Source: Karstenula rhodostoma CBS 690.94
Taxonomy: Eukaryota; Ascomycota; Dothideomycetes; Pleosporales; Didymosphaeriaceae
Length of the DNA: 64,000 nucleotides
Direction: 5' to 3'
Assembly (NCBI GenBank): GCA_010093485.1
Contig: MU001495.1
Coordinates: 2,307,711 to 2,371,710 of the forward strand
The translations under genes and the position numbers were made by a program. The notes under the pieces are model-generated. The model was not told the origin of the DNA and did not search any database. It worked only from the letters and a program-made list of their open reading frames with translations. Each line of letters starts with the position of its first letter. Within the stretch, counting starts at the first letter, position 1. Of the stretch, positions 22,319 through 33,250 are shown piece after piece.

Positions 22319-23052
22319 GGTGGGCTGCTGGTTGTGGTGTATGGTGAAGTGGAGCGAGTCGCCTAGCATGCGGCGAGCGCGCGGAGGTGAAGTTGCTACG
22401 TATGGCCGAGCTTGGGCCAGCCCTACGAGCTTGTATCAACTCCAGCCGAAGCGCCGCTTACGAAGGAGCTCTTGAAATTAGCACAGGTCGCGCCTGTTGA
22501 CGCTCTCCAGTCAACCTACGGAATACTGGCCCAGTATGCCCGTCCTAAGCCCTCACTGCGTAGAGCGCTCCGCTTAGCACTCTGGCTACGTTGCAATGGT
22601 AGCGTAAGACGCAAATCTAATCCCCAGCAAAAAGCTACATTTTCTCTCGATTCGAGCTACACTGAACAGTGCTTCAATTCTATTATACGAGGGAGCATCA
22701 AGTGGAAAAGTTCCTATTTTCCTAATCCGAATCTCGCTTCGAGTCACCTTCATGCAATACAAGCGGGTGTGGTCGCAGCAAAAGGGAGTTTTGACACGAG
22801 CGATATGATTTATTGGGTGTCAGTGCCTAGCTGAGGTTATCCTATGCGTATCGATTGTGTTCGCCACAGTATATTACACATCACTTATGGGTGGTTAGAT
22901 ACGATACAGTGACATACAGGTAGATTGTCCTAGCCTATACTTCTACAATTACCACGGCAATCATCGAACCATCCCAGATCTACTCGTGATATCCTAATTT
23001 TGTACCACAGGCCCTTGATTGGCATTGAATAGATCGCCATAAATGCTATCCC
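22319..23052. other. Intergenic between spc3 and xrn1
   Basis: Contains the spc3 promoter and the 3' flank of xrn1. A 140-codon plus-strand frame at 22412-22834 has no ATG at its start and no recognised motif, so it is not called as a gene. Confidence 0.5.
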
Positions 23053-26000
23053 TTACTGCTGCGGCGGTGCAGCAGCCTGCCCACCTCCCCTCGGTCCGCC
23101 ACGACCACGGGGGCCTCCACGACCGCGACCGCGTCCACGGCCCCTACCTCCGTTCTCCAAGGTGGCAGGCGGCGGGACACTGCTGTAGTTCTGCGGCCGG
23201 AAGTTGGGGTTGTTCTGCACAACGCCTGCAGTAGGGTCGCTCATATCCGTCGTAACGAAACCGCCGCGGTTCGCCTTCCCACCGCGTCCACGTGGGGCGC
23301 CGTTGCCATTGCCACGGGCATTGGGGTTGATGTTCTGGTTGGCAACATCATTGGGATTGATGTGCTGATTGGGAACACCAACGCCAGTGGCCGGCCCTCC
23401 GCGATGTGCAGAACCGCCGCGCCCACCACGATGACGGATAGGTAGATCATGTAGCTGACCTTGCTGAGCGGGTGGTGTACCGTTCTGCATGTGTGCGTTT
23501 CCTCGTGGTGCCGGGCCTCCACCGCGTCCCCGCGGCGCAAAGCCGCCGCCACGAGCCCCGTTAGTTTGCGAACCACCGAAAGCGCCTCGGTATGAACCTT
23601 GAAGAGGGGCCGGGGCGTTTGCAGGAACAAGCTGGGGGCCTCCAGGAGCACCGATCACGGTATAGGGCTGAGCGGGTTGTTGAGGCCGTTTAGCAGCTGC
23701 TGCCGAGGAATATGACACGACTTGCTTGTCGGTCAGGTTGAGTACCGTGGTCGCCGGAACGGTAGATCCCCGGAAAGGTGAACAGCGATCCCCGAGCGAA
23801 GTTCCACTCATGAAAGTCGCGTCAAAGACAACATCCAACAGCAACGCGCGAGCAGTGCGTGTCTTGCCAATGACGGTGCCGTAGGATCCAATAGGGACCC
23901 TTCCTGAGTCTTGGACGTAGACAACACGGTCGCCAATAGTGAACGCCTGGTTGCTGAGACGCTGTTCTGCGTCTGAAGGTTTGAGGATAGCGCTACGAGG
24001 GACCTTTCCAATCTTCTTGGGTTCCACATCAAGCGTTAAAGCAAGATTGGCGTCGGCGGCTTGTTCGATCATCTTTACGGTGTCTGAATCGAGCTGCTCA
24101 GCATCTAGCGGAACTTTCTCGAAACTCTTAGTTTGCAACTCCTTCAACCACGCGCCAATCTCCTTGACCTTCTGCTTCGCGACCTCAGGTGCGAAAAAGT
24201 CGGTGTCTTCCCAACCGTCTCCTGTAGGGTTCCTGATGATGGCGGCAATAAAGTCTGGGAACTTGATCATGTATTGGGCCAGAAGGTCAACCGCCCTCTG
24301 ACTGTACTCCCAGCCGTTGGCCGACTTCCTCGAGTAACCTAGAACCTTCATCTTTTTGGCTTCAAATTTGAGGTTAAGTCCAAGATTAAGCTTCATCCCG
24401 CTTGAGTTTACGAAGAAGGAAGCTGTCAGCTTCGACAATGCCAGTGGTGGCATGTGAAGCTGTCGAGCAACAATGTACGAAGGGAAGTATGGTATGAGCT
24501 TCTCAGCTTGTCGGGAGACGTCACGTCCAAACTCTGGCTCAGGCTTCTTGAGTTTGGCCACCATAATTGTAGTCTTGTTGTCCGCATGTCCGACGACTTG
24601 CAGCGGGCGTCCGTAAGCATAGTCGCCCAAGTAAAAGGCTCGTGATCCTTCCGGAAATTCTTCTTCGAGAGGTAGCGCTTCTTTTTCCAAGAAGCGCTGG
24701 TCTGGACTGATGACCTCGTCAACGATGGTCTGAGTGGCGTATTCAATCTGTAGACCCTGTATCGGACCATACTCTTTGACAGTGTGTCCCTCATCGGTCT
24801 TTCTAAGACCTTTGAGCATCTCCACATGCACAAGCGAGTCAACTTCACCAGTGATCATACCTAGGCGCTTGCTGTATGTGTTTTGGATGCGGTCAGCCAT
24901 CTTCTTCCAGTCCCGTATCTGATCAGGGCCGTGTGGGATGGCGACAGGCACCGGCGGTCCTGTTTCGGGTAGAACATAATCGAATAGCTCGTCCGAAACC
25001 TTGAAGACCTTGGCTTCTTGCAAGAACGGATACCCAACATGGACCGCCTTGCCGAGCTTCTGCTGAGCATTTGCAATACCCGTGCGCGACTCGGTGTCGA
25101 GCAATGTGGCAATCATGCTCTCGTTTCGGCTGTCCTGTTGGAAGACGTTTACACCGGCGAATTCAAGTTTTCCGTGGAAAGGCAACTCCTTCAAACTAGG
25201 GAACCCAGCCAAGGAGTGGGCTCCAAGCTTAACGCCATCCATCAGCCCCACATAGACTTCCAGACCTTCCATGGTTGGAAGCTCGAAGATGTTTTCGACA
25301 CAGCGACAATGAGGTAGGTCCGGGAACACACCGGGCAAAGATGAAGGATAGACGTAGTCTAGATCCTTTGCGTATGTGAACTTCATAGATATGCCAAAAG
25401 AGTTGCGGGATTTTTCGTCCTCTGATAGTTGGTCCTCTTTGGTAGCCATCGCAGACAGGAGCCTGTCTTCCTGGATGAATGGAATCTTTACCACGGCTTC
25501 CCATTCCATCTTCTTTCCGTTCATATCGAGCTCGAAGTCTCGCGGGTAGAAGTCGATGATGGGCGAGTCCTCGTTGGTCATCAAGGGATGGTAGGCAGTC
25601 GGCACGATGGTCTTGCTTCGATCGGGTAAGACACCCATGAGCTGTTGGAATGGTTTGAACGGCTGTCCGAGCTTGAAGTCGATGTTCGCTTTGAGGCCCT
25701 TCTTGACGTCCGAGATCATAGGCGAGTAGTGGTACCCGTAGTACCAAGGCCACGAGGCTACCCCGCGGTAGTAATAGTAGAGAACCCATTGCAGACCCTG
25801 AACATAGTTCTCTGTCAGCTTCCTCAGCTCCTCCTCGTTGTCTCGGCCCCAGTCAAACTTGGACTTGTAGTATTCGTCTTTCCAAGCGGTAAACTTCTCC
25901 TCGTACTTCTTCTCCATTGTGGCTTGGGCATCGTCGGCTGAGATGTCGACGACCTTAGCATCCTCGTATTTGAGAATGACCCGAGAAATGGCCTTTTTGG

Positions 26001-27473
26001 CTTCGTCGTCGTCGTCGTCCTCCTCATCGTCCTCTACGTCTTCCACGAGCTTGGGCGGGAAAGCCAGCTGAATATGGCGGTTTCCCTCTTCGTCTTGAAC
26101 GGTCTTCCAGTTTATGTGAAGGCTATCTGCTAGCTCCTGCACGAACTTGCGATCCTCAGCTTTCAGGCTGACCGGGAGATCATAGGGCGTCTGCATCTTG
26201 GTGTCCAAATAGATCCCAATCCAACTCTTGATCTTAGATAACAGCTTCTTCTGCTCGGTGGTCAACACTAGCTGTCCACGCCTCTTCGTCCTCTCCATTA
26301 CGTCTTCTTTCTCCAGTTTCTTCCCCTTGAACCATGCAGCGTCTGCGTTTTCGGATTCAAAATGACGGTTCTCCACGTGCGACAGCTCGTCGAGAAGGAG
26401 GGCCAGCCTCTCCAGGTTGATGACGCCGCCCTCGTTGATGTAGCCCTTGGCCTTGGGCAGCACCGTCTTGTAAACGTTAAACATGAGCGCCAGGGCGCCT
26501 TCGTTAATATGCAGATGCGGCAGGTTAGGAAGGAAATCGTTGCCGACAAAGAAAGCCATCAAAATGAAATCGTCAATAACACGTTCCATATCAAACTCGA
26601 AGCCTAGAGCGCCGGGCTCTTCCAGCTCTTGGAACTCAAGTTCTAGGTACTCGCGCACAATGCAGAGATGCATCAGATAGAAGTTTTGGTGCTCCAACTC
26701 CTTGGACTTCTTTTGGTTCTGGCGACCAAAGGTGACTTCTTCACGAAGTAGACAGAAATGCGGATCGTGGCTGAGCAGACCCAACATGATAAGATCAGCA
26801 TCTAAGCCGTACAGGCAGTGACGACGGTTCGGGTCGTAATTGGGCTGAGCCTTGGCCTGGCGGATGTACTCCATGACCTTGTGCTCTCCTTCTCCAGGGA
26901 CCTCGTGGCCGGACAAGACGATTTCCACGCCCTGCCAGTCCAGGTCCTCAGAGACCTTCTTGTTGATGAAATACTTCAGCTGCTGCGTCAGCTTGGCCAT
27001 GAACTCGGTGCCAGGCGTGATGCAGTTGCTGTCGAAGGGCGCTTCCTTGGGCATCTCGACGCCTTCACGGATGGCCTTTTCACGGGCCTTCTCAGCGTCG
27101 AGAGCGGTTCGGAAGCGGCGGGCGCGCTGCTGGTTCATCTTGGCGCGCGGGGCGACACCGTCGATGGCCATGAAGAAGAGCTGCTTGGGCTTGATCTTGC
27201 CAAACAAATGCTCGATGTAGTTGAAGATGGCGATGAACATCTTCTCCTCGGTCATGCGGGCCGTCGGGCCGTCGGAGTCATTGTGTGTGCAATTGTGAAT
27301 GATACCGTTCATGTCGAGCTATGGCGACGAGGTCAGTGGGGGGGCATCCGTGGCGATGCGCTGCAGGCACTTACGTAGAGACAGTCGAACTCCGGGATGC
27401 GATTTTCAGCAATGAGCTGGGAAATCGCGGGGTAGCGCTCCGACATCCATCTGAAGAACTTTGGGACACCCAT
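23053..27473 (-). CDS. xrn1: 5'-3' exoribonuclease Xrn1 (cytoplasmic)
   Basis: The main cytoplasmic enzyme that degrades decapped mRNA from the 5' end; 1,454 residues, the length of Xrn1 rather than nuclear Rat1 (about 1,000). Exon 1 (27375-27473) encodes MGVPKFFRWMSERYPAISQL...FDCLY, and exon 2 (23053-27318) starts LDMNGIIHNCTHND, so a 56-base intron cuts the first conserved block. Catalytic-core motifs are all present: DGVAPRAKMNQQRARRFR, LSGHEVPGEGEHKVMEYIR, CLYGLDADLIMLGLL, and FFVGNDFLPNLPHLHI. An acidic run (EDVEDDEEDDDDDEAKK) marks the linker between the two halves of the core. The PAZ/Tudor, KOW, winged-helix and SH3-like region follows. The last about 200 residues are Gly/Arg-rich with many RGG and RGRG repeats, likely for RNA and decapping-factor binding. 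Divergent from hat2, 412 bases apart. Confidence 0.97.
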
Positions 27474-27885
27474 GGCTGTTATATGTTTCTAGTGGAAGAT
27501 GACTGAGTGTGGTGGCGGTGGAGTGGTGGAGTCGCAGGGCGATCGGGGTGTCGCGATTGATGGAAAAGGCACACAGGAAGAGGGGGGTGAAGCGCGCAAA
27601 CAGCGCTTGCTTCTGAGCGACAGGGACGTAAGGGGATAGATTCACGACGCTGGGGTCTTCAAAGAGTCGGGGAGAGGCAGTGGGCGTCGCGTATATGAAC
27701 CAAACGCCAAGCGCTGGCTAGTGGCGGCGGGCATTCGATCAATCGCCGCTAGCCGATCCACTCTGTACGCGCCTACGCGTTGAGCTCTTCTCCACTTTCG
27801 TTCACCCACCACTTCCCAGAGGCTTTTTGCGCAGCTTTCCTCGTCTCCTCCACACACATTCTTGCAAGCAGTATACTGTTGTGCG
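27474..27885. promoter_or_regulatory. Shared divergent promoter of xrn1 and hat2
   Basis: The 412 bases between the two ATGs must hold both promoters and both 5' UTRs. I see no TATA box. The pyrimidine-rich TCTTCTCCACTTTCG-like run near 27786 precedes hat2. A long minus-strand frame crossing this stretch is a shadow of hat2. Confidence 0.6.
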
Positions 27886-29293
27886 ATGGATGACAACATG
27901 AGCGGTGCGTGGCGCATGTGCAGTGTTTGCGAGCGCCTGCTAATAGCTATGCAGACGCGCCCGACGCGCAGGGCCCTGACGACGAGCAGATCCAGCGGCA
28001 GAAGCAGATCAACGAGGAGTACAAGATGTGGAAAAAGAATAGCGTCTTCCTCTACGACATGCTCTACAGCCGCGCCCTCGAGTGGCCGACGCTGACGGCG
28101 CAATGGCTGCCAGACAAGCGCCCGGTCGAGGGCACCAACCTGAGCACCCACCGCGTCATCCTCGGCACGCACACGTCTGGACAGGCCCAGAACTACCTCC
28201 AGATCGCCCACATCGAGGTCCCGGACATGCCGACGCCAGACCCCAACAACTTTGACGAGAAGACGGGCGAGGTTGGCGGCTACGGCGACGCAAAGAAGCC
28301 CTTTGACTTCAATGTTGTCCAGAAGATCAACCACCCTGGCGAGGTCAACAAGGCACGCTACCAGCCCCAGAACCCCGAGATCATCGCCTCGCTGTGCGTT
28401 GACGGCAGAGTCCTTGTGTTCGACCGCACCAAGCATCCTATGGACCCAAAGAGCGACGGCAGCATCAAGTTCGAGGCAGAGCTCGTTGGCCACGAGAATG
28501 AGGGTTTCGGGCTTTCCTGGAGCCCTCTGAAGGAAGGACATCTCGTCACCGGAAGCGAAGACATGACTGTCAGAACCTGGGATATTAAGAGCGGCTTCTC
28601 CAAGGGAAACACGTCCATTGCTCCTGTGACCACGTACACGACGCACACCTCCGTTGTCAACGACGTGCAATATCACCCCATCCACGGCTTCCTCATTGGT
28701 AGCGTGTCGGACGACCGCACATGGAAGGTCACCGATACTCGAGTGCAGTCGCACAAGATCGCTCTATACAGCAAAGAGAACGCGCATGCAGACGCACTCA
28801 ATAGCATTGCCTTCCATCCCGAGTACGAGAGTATCCTCGCAACCGGCTCCGCGGATGGTACCATAGGTCTTTGGGACCTGCGCAATTTCGACAAGAAGCT
28901 GCACAGCCTTCAGCACCACACAGGAGACATCATCGAGCTGCAATGGCATCCTCAAGACCCCGCCATACTGGCCAGCTCGAGCTACGACCGTCGTATCTGC
29001 ATGTGGGATGTCACGAGAGTGGGTGAGGAGCAGACGCCAGACGAGGCTGAGGATGGCCCGCCAGAGCTGTATGTTCTCTGTTTGTTGTTCGTGAATGTAC
29101 CCTGCTGACGTTACATAGCCTCTTCATGCACGGCGGCTTCACAGACCGCATCTCCGGCTTCGACTGGAACAAAAACGACCCCTGGCTCATGCTCGGTACT
29201 GCCGAGGACAACCAGATGCAGATCTTCCGCCCAAGCCGCAAGCTGGTCGAGCCCATCCCGAAAGCTACAAATCACGGAGAGGTTTCAGATTGA
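27886..29293 (+). CDS. hat2: Histone-binding WD40 protein (RbAp46/48, Hat2-type)
   Basis: WD40 chaperone for histone H4, shared by histone acetyltransferase B, chromatin assembly factor 1 and deacetylase complexes. Exons 27886-27904, 27955-29068 and 29119-29293 keep frame and give 435 residues, the usual family length. The first exon is only 19 bases (MDDNMS). The N-terminal histone-binding helix is seen as INEEYKMWKKNSVFLYDMLYSRALEWPTLTAQWLPD. WD repeats follow with HPGEVNKARYQPQNPEIIAS, GHENEGFGLSWSPLKEGHLVTGSEDMTVRTWD, HTSVVNDVQYHPIHGFLIGSVSDD, HADALNSIAFHPEYESILATGSADGTIGLWD, HTGDIIELQWHPQDPAILASSSYDRRICMWD and, across the second intron, [28 protein letters not shown]. One gene may serve both the Hat2 and Msi1/Caf1 roles; paralogues elsewhere cannot be excluded. 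Confidence 0.95.
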
Positions 29294-29935
29294 TTCCATC
29301 AATTTGTTACCCTTTGTTGATGATTATTTAGGTTCAAGAAGGAAAAGCCGCGTCCAAGTCTGAGCCCGAGTCTGAGTCCGAAACCGAAATGGGATCCCCG
29401 TCAGAATCGACCTAGACGTGCCTACTCTTGTCTACGGACGAAGCCGGGCTGAATTCCCTGGGTTGACCCAGGAGGCCGACATTGGCATACGGATTGTCGA
29501 AATGTATCTTCTAGCTCGTGGTGTTGGTTTGGAAAAGTATACCCTTTGCATTTACATATAGTACCGTGTTACCCCAGGATAGGCAATTCAAGGGTCGATC
29601 GTGCCCGACTGTAAATATCCTTTTCGCATTATCATGTCGTGGCGCGCTGTTCCATGGGGAGATTCAAATGTGTATGAAGTCTACACAGTGCAGGTTCATT
29701 GAATTCAGGCGTGACAAGATTACCCTCTTCAATGTTCTCCGCCATCTGCAATGGACAGAAATGCGCGCGTGTGAATGCGGCGTCAGAGACAGGGTGCGCA
29801 GCCGTTAGATAAAGCACCCCAACCCCATCCTTTTTTTCCTCTACAACTAAACAACCTACTTAACTCTTGCGCTTCTACTACACCGAGAAGTATCTCACGA
29901 AACCATCCAATAAAACAACCAAAACATCCTCCCCT
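29294..29935. other. Intergenic, no gene seen
   Basis: The first about 120 bases past the hat2 stop still contain a run of GAGTCTGAGTCCGA repeats resembling an acidic Ser/Glu-coding tail in another frame, which might be read if the last exon is spliced differently. The rest is likely 3' UTR plus the promoter of the next gene. Confidence 0.45.
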
Positions 29936-30955
29936 ATGCCGAGCAGCCCATATCGCCAATATTTCATTCACCACGAATGGGTTCGTGATGCCAATGCCAA
30001 CTTCGGCGTCTTTCGGACTCTCTGCGACTACAGACATCCCATCGACCGGGACGAACTGTGGAAATTGGGCCGTAATCGTCTCAGGCAAATGAGCAACGAG
30101 ATCACTGACTGTGTCAACTTTCACTGTCCGAACCCACGGTGCGAGGCTGCGCGCGGGCCCAAGTCGCATGGCCGAGTCATGGAGACGATGCATCGCATTT
30201 TTTATTTGATTAATGATATGGGTACGGTGACATCGGTAGGAATAGTGGGTATCATAGGTGCAAGGAGGAGTTCTACGACCACGCATGTGGTGCAGAATGT
30301 CCTGCCGCAAGAGAGACATCGGACTGTTGTCGAGGAGCATGTTTTTCAGCCGCCTGCTATTCATGAGACGGAGACGAGGACGTGGGTGCATCAGGGGGGT
30401 CGTACGTATTTGGCTGAAACGAAGACGACGACGCGTGACGGGAGCGGGCCTGTAGTTGAAGAGGCTGCGAGTGATAGTGAGGATGGAGGTAAGCGGGGGA
30501 AGAAGAAGAGTGGGAGGAGGATGATTAAGGAAAGGGGGGAGAGTAGCGATGAGGAGAAGGGGAAGAGGAGGAGGAGCAGGGAAAGGGGAGGTGATAGGCA
30601 TAGGAGTAGGAGCAGGGATCGAGGCCAAGACAGACATAGGAGCAAGAGCAGAGATAGGGGCCATGGGAGGCACAGGAGCAAAGATACGCGCGCGAGTAGC
30701 AGCCACGACAAACACAGCGACAGGCATGGGGAGCATGATAGGCGCAGAAGCAAAAGCAAGGATCACGGTAGGCATGAGAGCAGCAAAAGCAAAGACAAGG
30801 ACAAGGACCGCAGGAAGGATGACAAACGGTCTAGGAGCCGCGAGAGAAGCAGGCACAGAGATCACCGTGACAAGCGCGAGTACGAAGAGTCTGAGCGTGA
30901 GTATGATTCTTCGCCTTCGAGACGCAGCTCATCAGTTGCATCGCGGTCGAATTGA
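29936..30955 (+). CDS. RS-rich protein of unknown function
   Basis: Intronless frame of 339 residues from an ATG at 29936. The first about 95 residues look like a folded unit (FIHHEWVRDANANFGVFRTLCDYRHPIDRDELWKLG) with a CPNPRCE segment containing two Cys. The middle is charged. The last about 150 residues are an SR/RD/RH repeat domain (RDRGQDRHRSKSRDRGHGRH) like those of splicing factors and nuclear-speckle proteins, ending SRRSSSVASRSN. A nuclear, phosphorylation-regulated role is likely from the RS tail alone; no RRM or other RNA-binding fold is visible. I do not recognise the N-terminal part. The A/G-rich repeat coding produces a long antisense frame that I treat as a shadow. Confidence 0.7.
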   Translation: MPSSPYRQYFIHHEWVRDANANFGVFRTLCDYRHPIDRDELWKLGRNRLRQMSNEITDCVNFHCPNPRCEAARGPKSHGRVMETMHRIFYLINDMGTVTSVGIVGIIGARRSSTTTHVVQNVLPQERHRTVVEEHVFQPPAIHETETRTWVHQGGRTYLAETKTTTRDGSGPVVEEAASDSEDGGKRGKKKSGRRMIKERGESSDEEKGKRRRSRERGGDRHRSRSRDRGQDRHRSKSRDRGHGRHRSKDTRASSSHDKHSDRHGEHDRRRSKSKDHGRHESSKSKDKDKDRRKDDKRSRSRERSRHRDHRDKREYEESEREYDSSPSRRSSSVASRSN

Positions 30956-31705
30956 TGATGAAAGGGTGCGGTGATCGTGCGCAGTAGTAGTAGTCGTACA
31001 GAGATCAGCTTATCTGTAATGTGAACCATCTAGAACTTTTAGGCATGTTCAACTATGAACGAGGTCATTTACCGTAAAAATGTGTTTGTTGAGCTACCAC
31101 TGTGGTAGGAAGGGTAAGTACAGTACCAAGAGAGTAAAATCGACCTGCGTGTTGCCTGCCCTGGGGTAACACACTGTACTCAGACTTTTGTAACGTCCGG
31201 CGCGCAAGCTGTGCAGCAGTGACCCTGCAGTATACTAGAAGATAAAGTACATCAAAAACGATACTCCGTTCCGATCTGGGTAGTAGAGAGAGATGCTTTC
31301 CAGCGTTGCAGAGCGCATACCAGATGCCGGGGTCACGATATCACCTACTTGCCCCTCCTACCTATGCATTGTAGTAGTAGGCGGTTCAGACTTCGAACAA
31401 GATATGTAGAACACATTCCACGATTAGGTGTTTCGTGTGTTCCCGCCGTGTAGCTTGACCAATCACGATCAAAGCTCACGGTGTTGAGCTGGTGAGACCG
31501 TGGGGTGATAGGCGAAGCTAGCGACCCGGAGGCCAGCCCGAAAATCCTGCATTGTGACCCACACCACGGAGCGTACTCATCCCCAATCGAGGTCAAGGGT
31601 GGTTCTTTGATCAACACGGCATAGCACCGCTATAACTCGGTTTGTAGGACTATATATATCCCAGATTTTTCATTATGTCATCGAAACATGAAACAACAGC
31701 AACAA
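30956..31705. other. Intergenic before the tRNA
   Basis: No gene recognised. An AT run (ACTATATATATCCC, about 31650) lies some 55 bases upstream of the tRNA-Ser gene. Confidence 0.5.
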
Positions 31706-31814
31706 GGCGCTTTGACGGAGTGGTTAACGTGATTGACTCGAAACGAGGGCCTTCATTGCCTTCGTGTGCTATCAATTTCCTTCGGGAGCGCAGGTTCGAA
31801 TCCTGCAGGCGTCG
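31706..31814 (+). tRNA. tRNA-Ser(CGA) with a 28-base intron
   Basis: Full cloverleaf read by eye. The acceptor stem GGCGCTT pairs with AGGCGTC (two G-U pairs). The D stem ACG/CGT encloses GAGTGGTTAA. The anticodon arm is ATTGA-CTCGAA...A-TCAAT with anticodon CGA at 31739-31741. A long variable arm TTCC-TTC-GGGA is diagnostic of class II tRNAs. The T arm is GCAGG-TTCGAAT-CCTGC, with discriminator G at 31814. An intron at 31743-31770 sits after position 37, the canonical site for tRNA splicing. A T-run (TATTTTT) right after the gene is a Pol III terminator. Reads UCG codons. Confidence 0.93.
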
Positions 31815-32357
31815 CACTATTTTTGAGTTTTTGGCTCTATGCAGGCTTTAGCAGGCCCTGATGAGTGCAGGGATTAAGACTGGCAATTGATTGGCTATAT
31901 TTTTGCACTACGTTCGCTTGCGCTGTGTTCTCGGTTCCCTTAGTGGCTACGAAACTCTGGCAGTCCATCCAGTACGTAATACATCACTTGCTATACAACC
32001 ATCCCCGAAGCTCCTTGTCCACCTTTTCGAAGTTCAGAGTGATAAACTTTCCTATATCCTCGCGGTGTTCACAATATCTCGTCACTGTGATAGACATGCG
32101 TTACATTTGGTCTTGCGCACGAGACCTGAGACCTAAGACCTAAGACCTAAGACCTGATATTGATTGCTTATTTCCCTGATGTTCTGTGTCAAGCCTGATC
32201 GGTATTCAAACATGGTTACAAAAGTCGCTCATATGATCATCAGCTTTAGTTTGGGCATATAGGTACCACAAGCACTGAAACAATTACCCGACCACTTTAA
32301 AATCCCCGCACCTATTCTGGTGCAATCGTCCGGCTTTCTCTATTGAGTAACTTCGCA
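31815..32357. other. Intergenic with a heptamer repeat
   Basis: Lies between the tRNA gene and the first zinc-knuckle gene. Its only structure is the short heptamer array at 32121-32155 and a TTTAAAAT possible TATA box near 32296. Confidence 0.5.
32121..32155. repeat. Heptamer tandem repeat (RAGACCT)x5
   Basis: Five direct copies of GAGACCT or AAGACCT in a row. On minus this reads AGGTCTT, only loosely like a telomere repeat and not TTAGGG. Confidence 0.8.
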
Positions 32358-32888
32358 ATGGCAGGAGTGTTCGACTTTGATCAGTACCACCAATCAATCA
32401 AAGAGCATCGACGCGGCTACCGTCATCGCGCCGCCAGAAACACTGCGTGTGTGCCCGAACACGACGTATGCCAGCTGTGTCTTCTCAATGGACACATAGC
32501 TATTGAGTGCTCACAGTTAATCAAACACATTGGTTTCCAGCAAGACATTATGCATGCCGCCGCCGCGGAACTTACTCAGATTGCAGAGCCATGCTCGACT
32601 AGAGCGCATCGAAGACCGGTTGAGATGCAGAAACATTTGATTGACAGGAAAGAGAAACTGAACAAGGAGGCACATCATCGAACGGAAGAGAAAGAATATG
32701 AAGTTAACGAACAAGCGGAGCAGACTGCGGATAAGGGCACAGTGAAAAATGGCGACTACGGTTGCGCCTCTTACGTTACATTGTTTATGCTCGGTGAGTT
32801 ATCTCTCGGTTTATCTTCAGAAGGATTTGTGAATGCTAATCATACGATATAAGAGGGAGCATTGCTGTATCTCACCTGTAAGGTCTAG
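32358..32888 (+). CDS. Small single zinc-knuckle protein A
   Basis: Starts at an ATG after an in-frame non-ATG extension. It contains one CCHC knuckle, CQLCLLNGHIAIEC (CX2CX4HX4C), about residue 37, then an Arg/Lys/Glu-rich helical tail (HRRPVEMQKHLIDRKEKLNKEAHHRTEEKEYEVNEQAEQ). Read without splicing it stops at 32852 (164 residues). A good GTGAGT donor at 32794, a TGCTAAT branch and an AAG acceptor at 32853 allow a 60-base intron; exons 32358-32793 and 32854-32888 then give 156 residues ending EGALLYLTCKV. CCHC knuckles bind single-stranded nucleic acid or proteins and are typical of Gag proteins, but no other retroelement part is near. It is a paralogue of the gene 0.4 kb downstream (VCQLCLxxGHxAxEC in both). 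Function unknown. Confidence 0.6.
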
Positions 32889-33121
32889 CCGCTATGGTTG
32901 GTCATCTTCTATCCGTTTGTCGGTCACAAGCCATAGACCGCTGGACTGCAATCTTGCTCGGTAGGAACTATGTTGACATAGAGTGCGACTGCTTCGGATT
33001 CAGGACAAACAGAGTAGTTGGCAGGCCCAAACGAGTTCTCGCCGGCATCTTACATCACTCTCACCCCTGTTGGCGGAAGGCGCCCTGGGGAAATTGACAG
33101 GTGCTCCCTACGTGCGCACTA

Positions 33122-33132
33122 GTCTATATAGG
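33122..33132 (+). promoter_or_regulatory. Possible TATA box of zinc-knuckle gene B
   Basis: GTCTATATAGGC, about 120 bases upstream of the ATG at 33251; supports this being a transcribed unit. Confidence 0.4.
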
Positions 33133-33250
33133 CGTTCCACTGCACCCAAACACTCCATTACTCTTACTCCTCACTTTGGACTTGGATCGTATAATCGAAC
33201 AACCATTATACCAATATCAGTTCCACTCGCTTCAGCTGTACCAACTCAAC

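Noticed and set aside
15000..22400. Secondary-metabolite cluster
   Set aside because: Neighbouring oxidoreductases exist, but there is no polyketide synthase, NRPS, terpene cyclase or pathway transcription factor.
22412..22834. 140-codon plus-strand frame upstream of spc3
   Set aside because: It lacks an ATG at its start, and the second half has low-complexity, non-protein character.
27642..28754. 370-codon minus-strand frame over the hat2 start
   Set aside because: It is the antisense of the WD40 gene; composition is Val/Arg/Leu-rich without domains.
29783..30865. 360-codon minus-strand frame opposite the RS-rich gene
   Set aside because: It is the antisense of R/S-coding repeats, giving a Leu/Pro/Ala-rich translation without motifs; the plus frame has an ATG and a protein-like N terminus.
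32121..32155. Interstitial telomere repeat
   Set aside because: The heptamer AGGTCTT/AGGTCTC is not the TTAGGG telomere unit of filamentous fungi.
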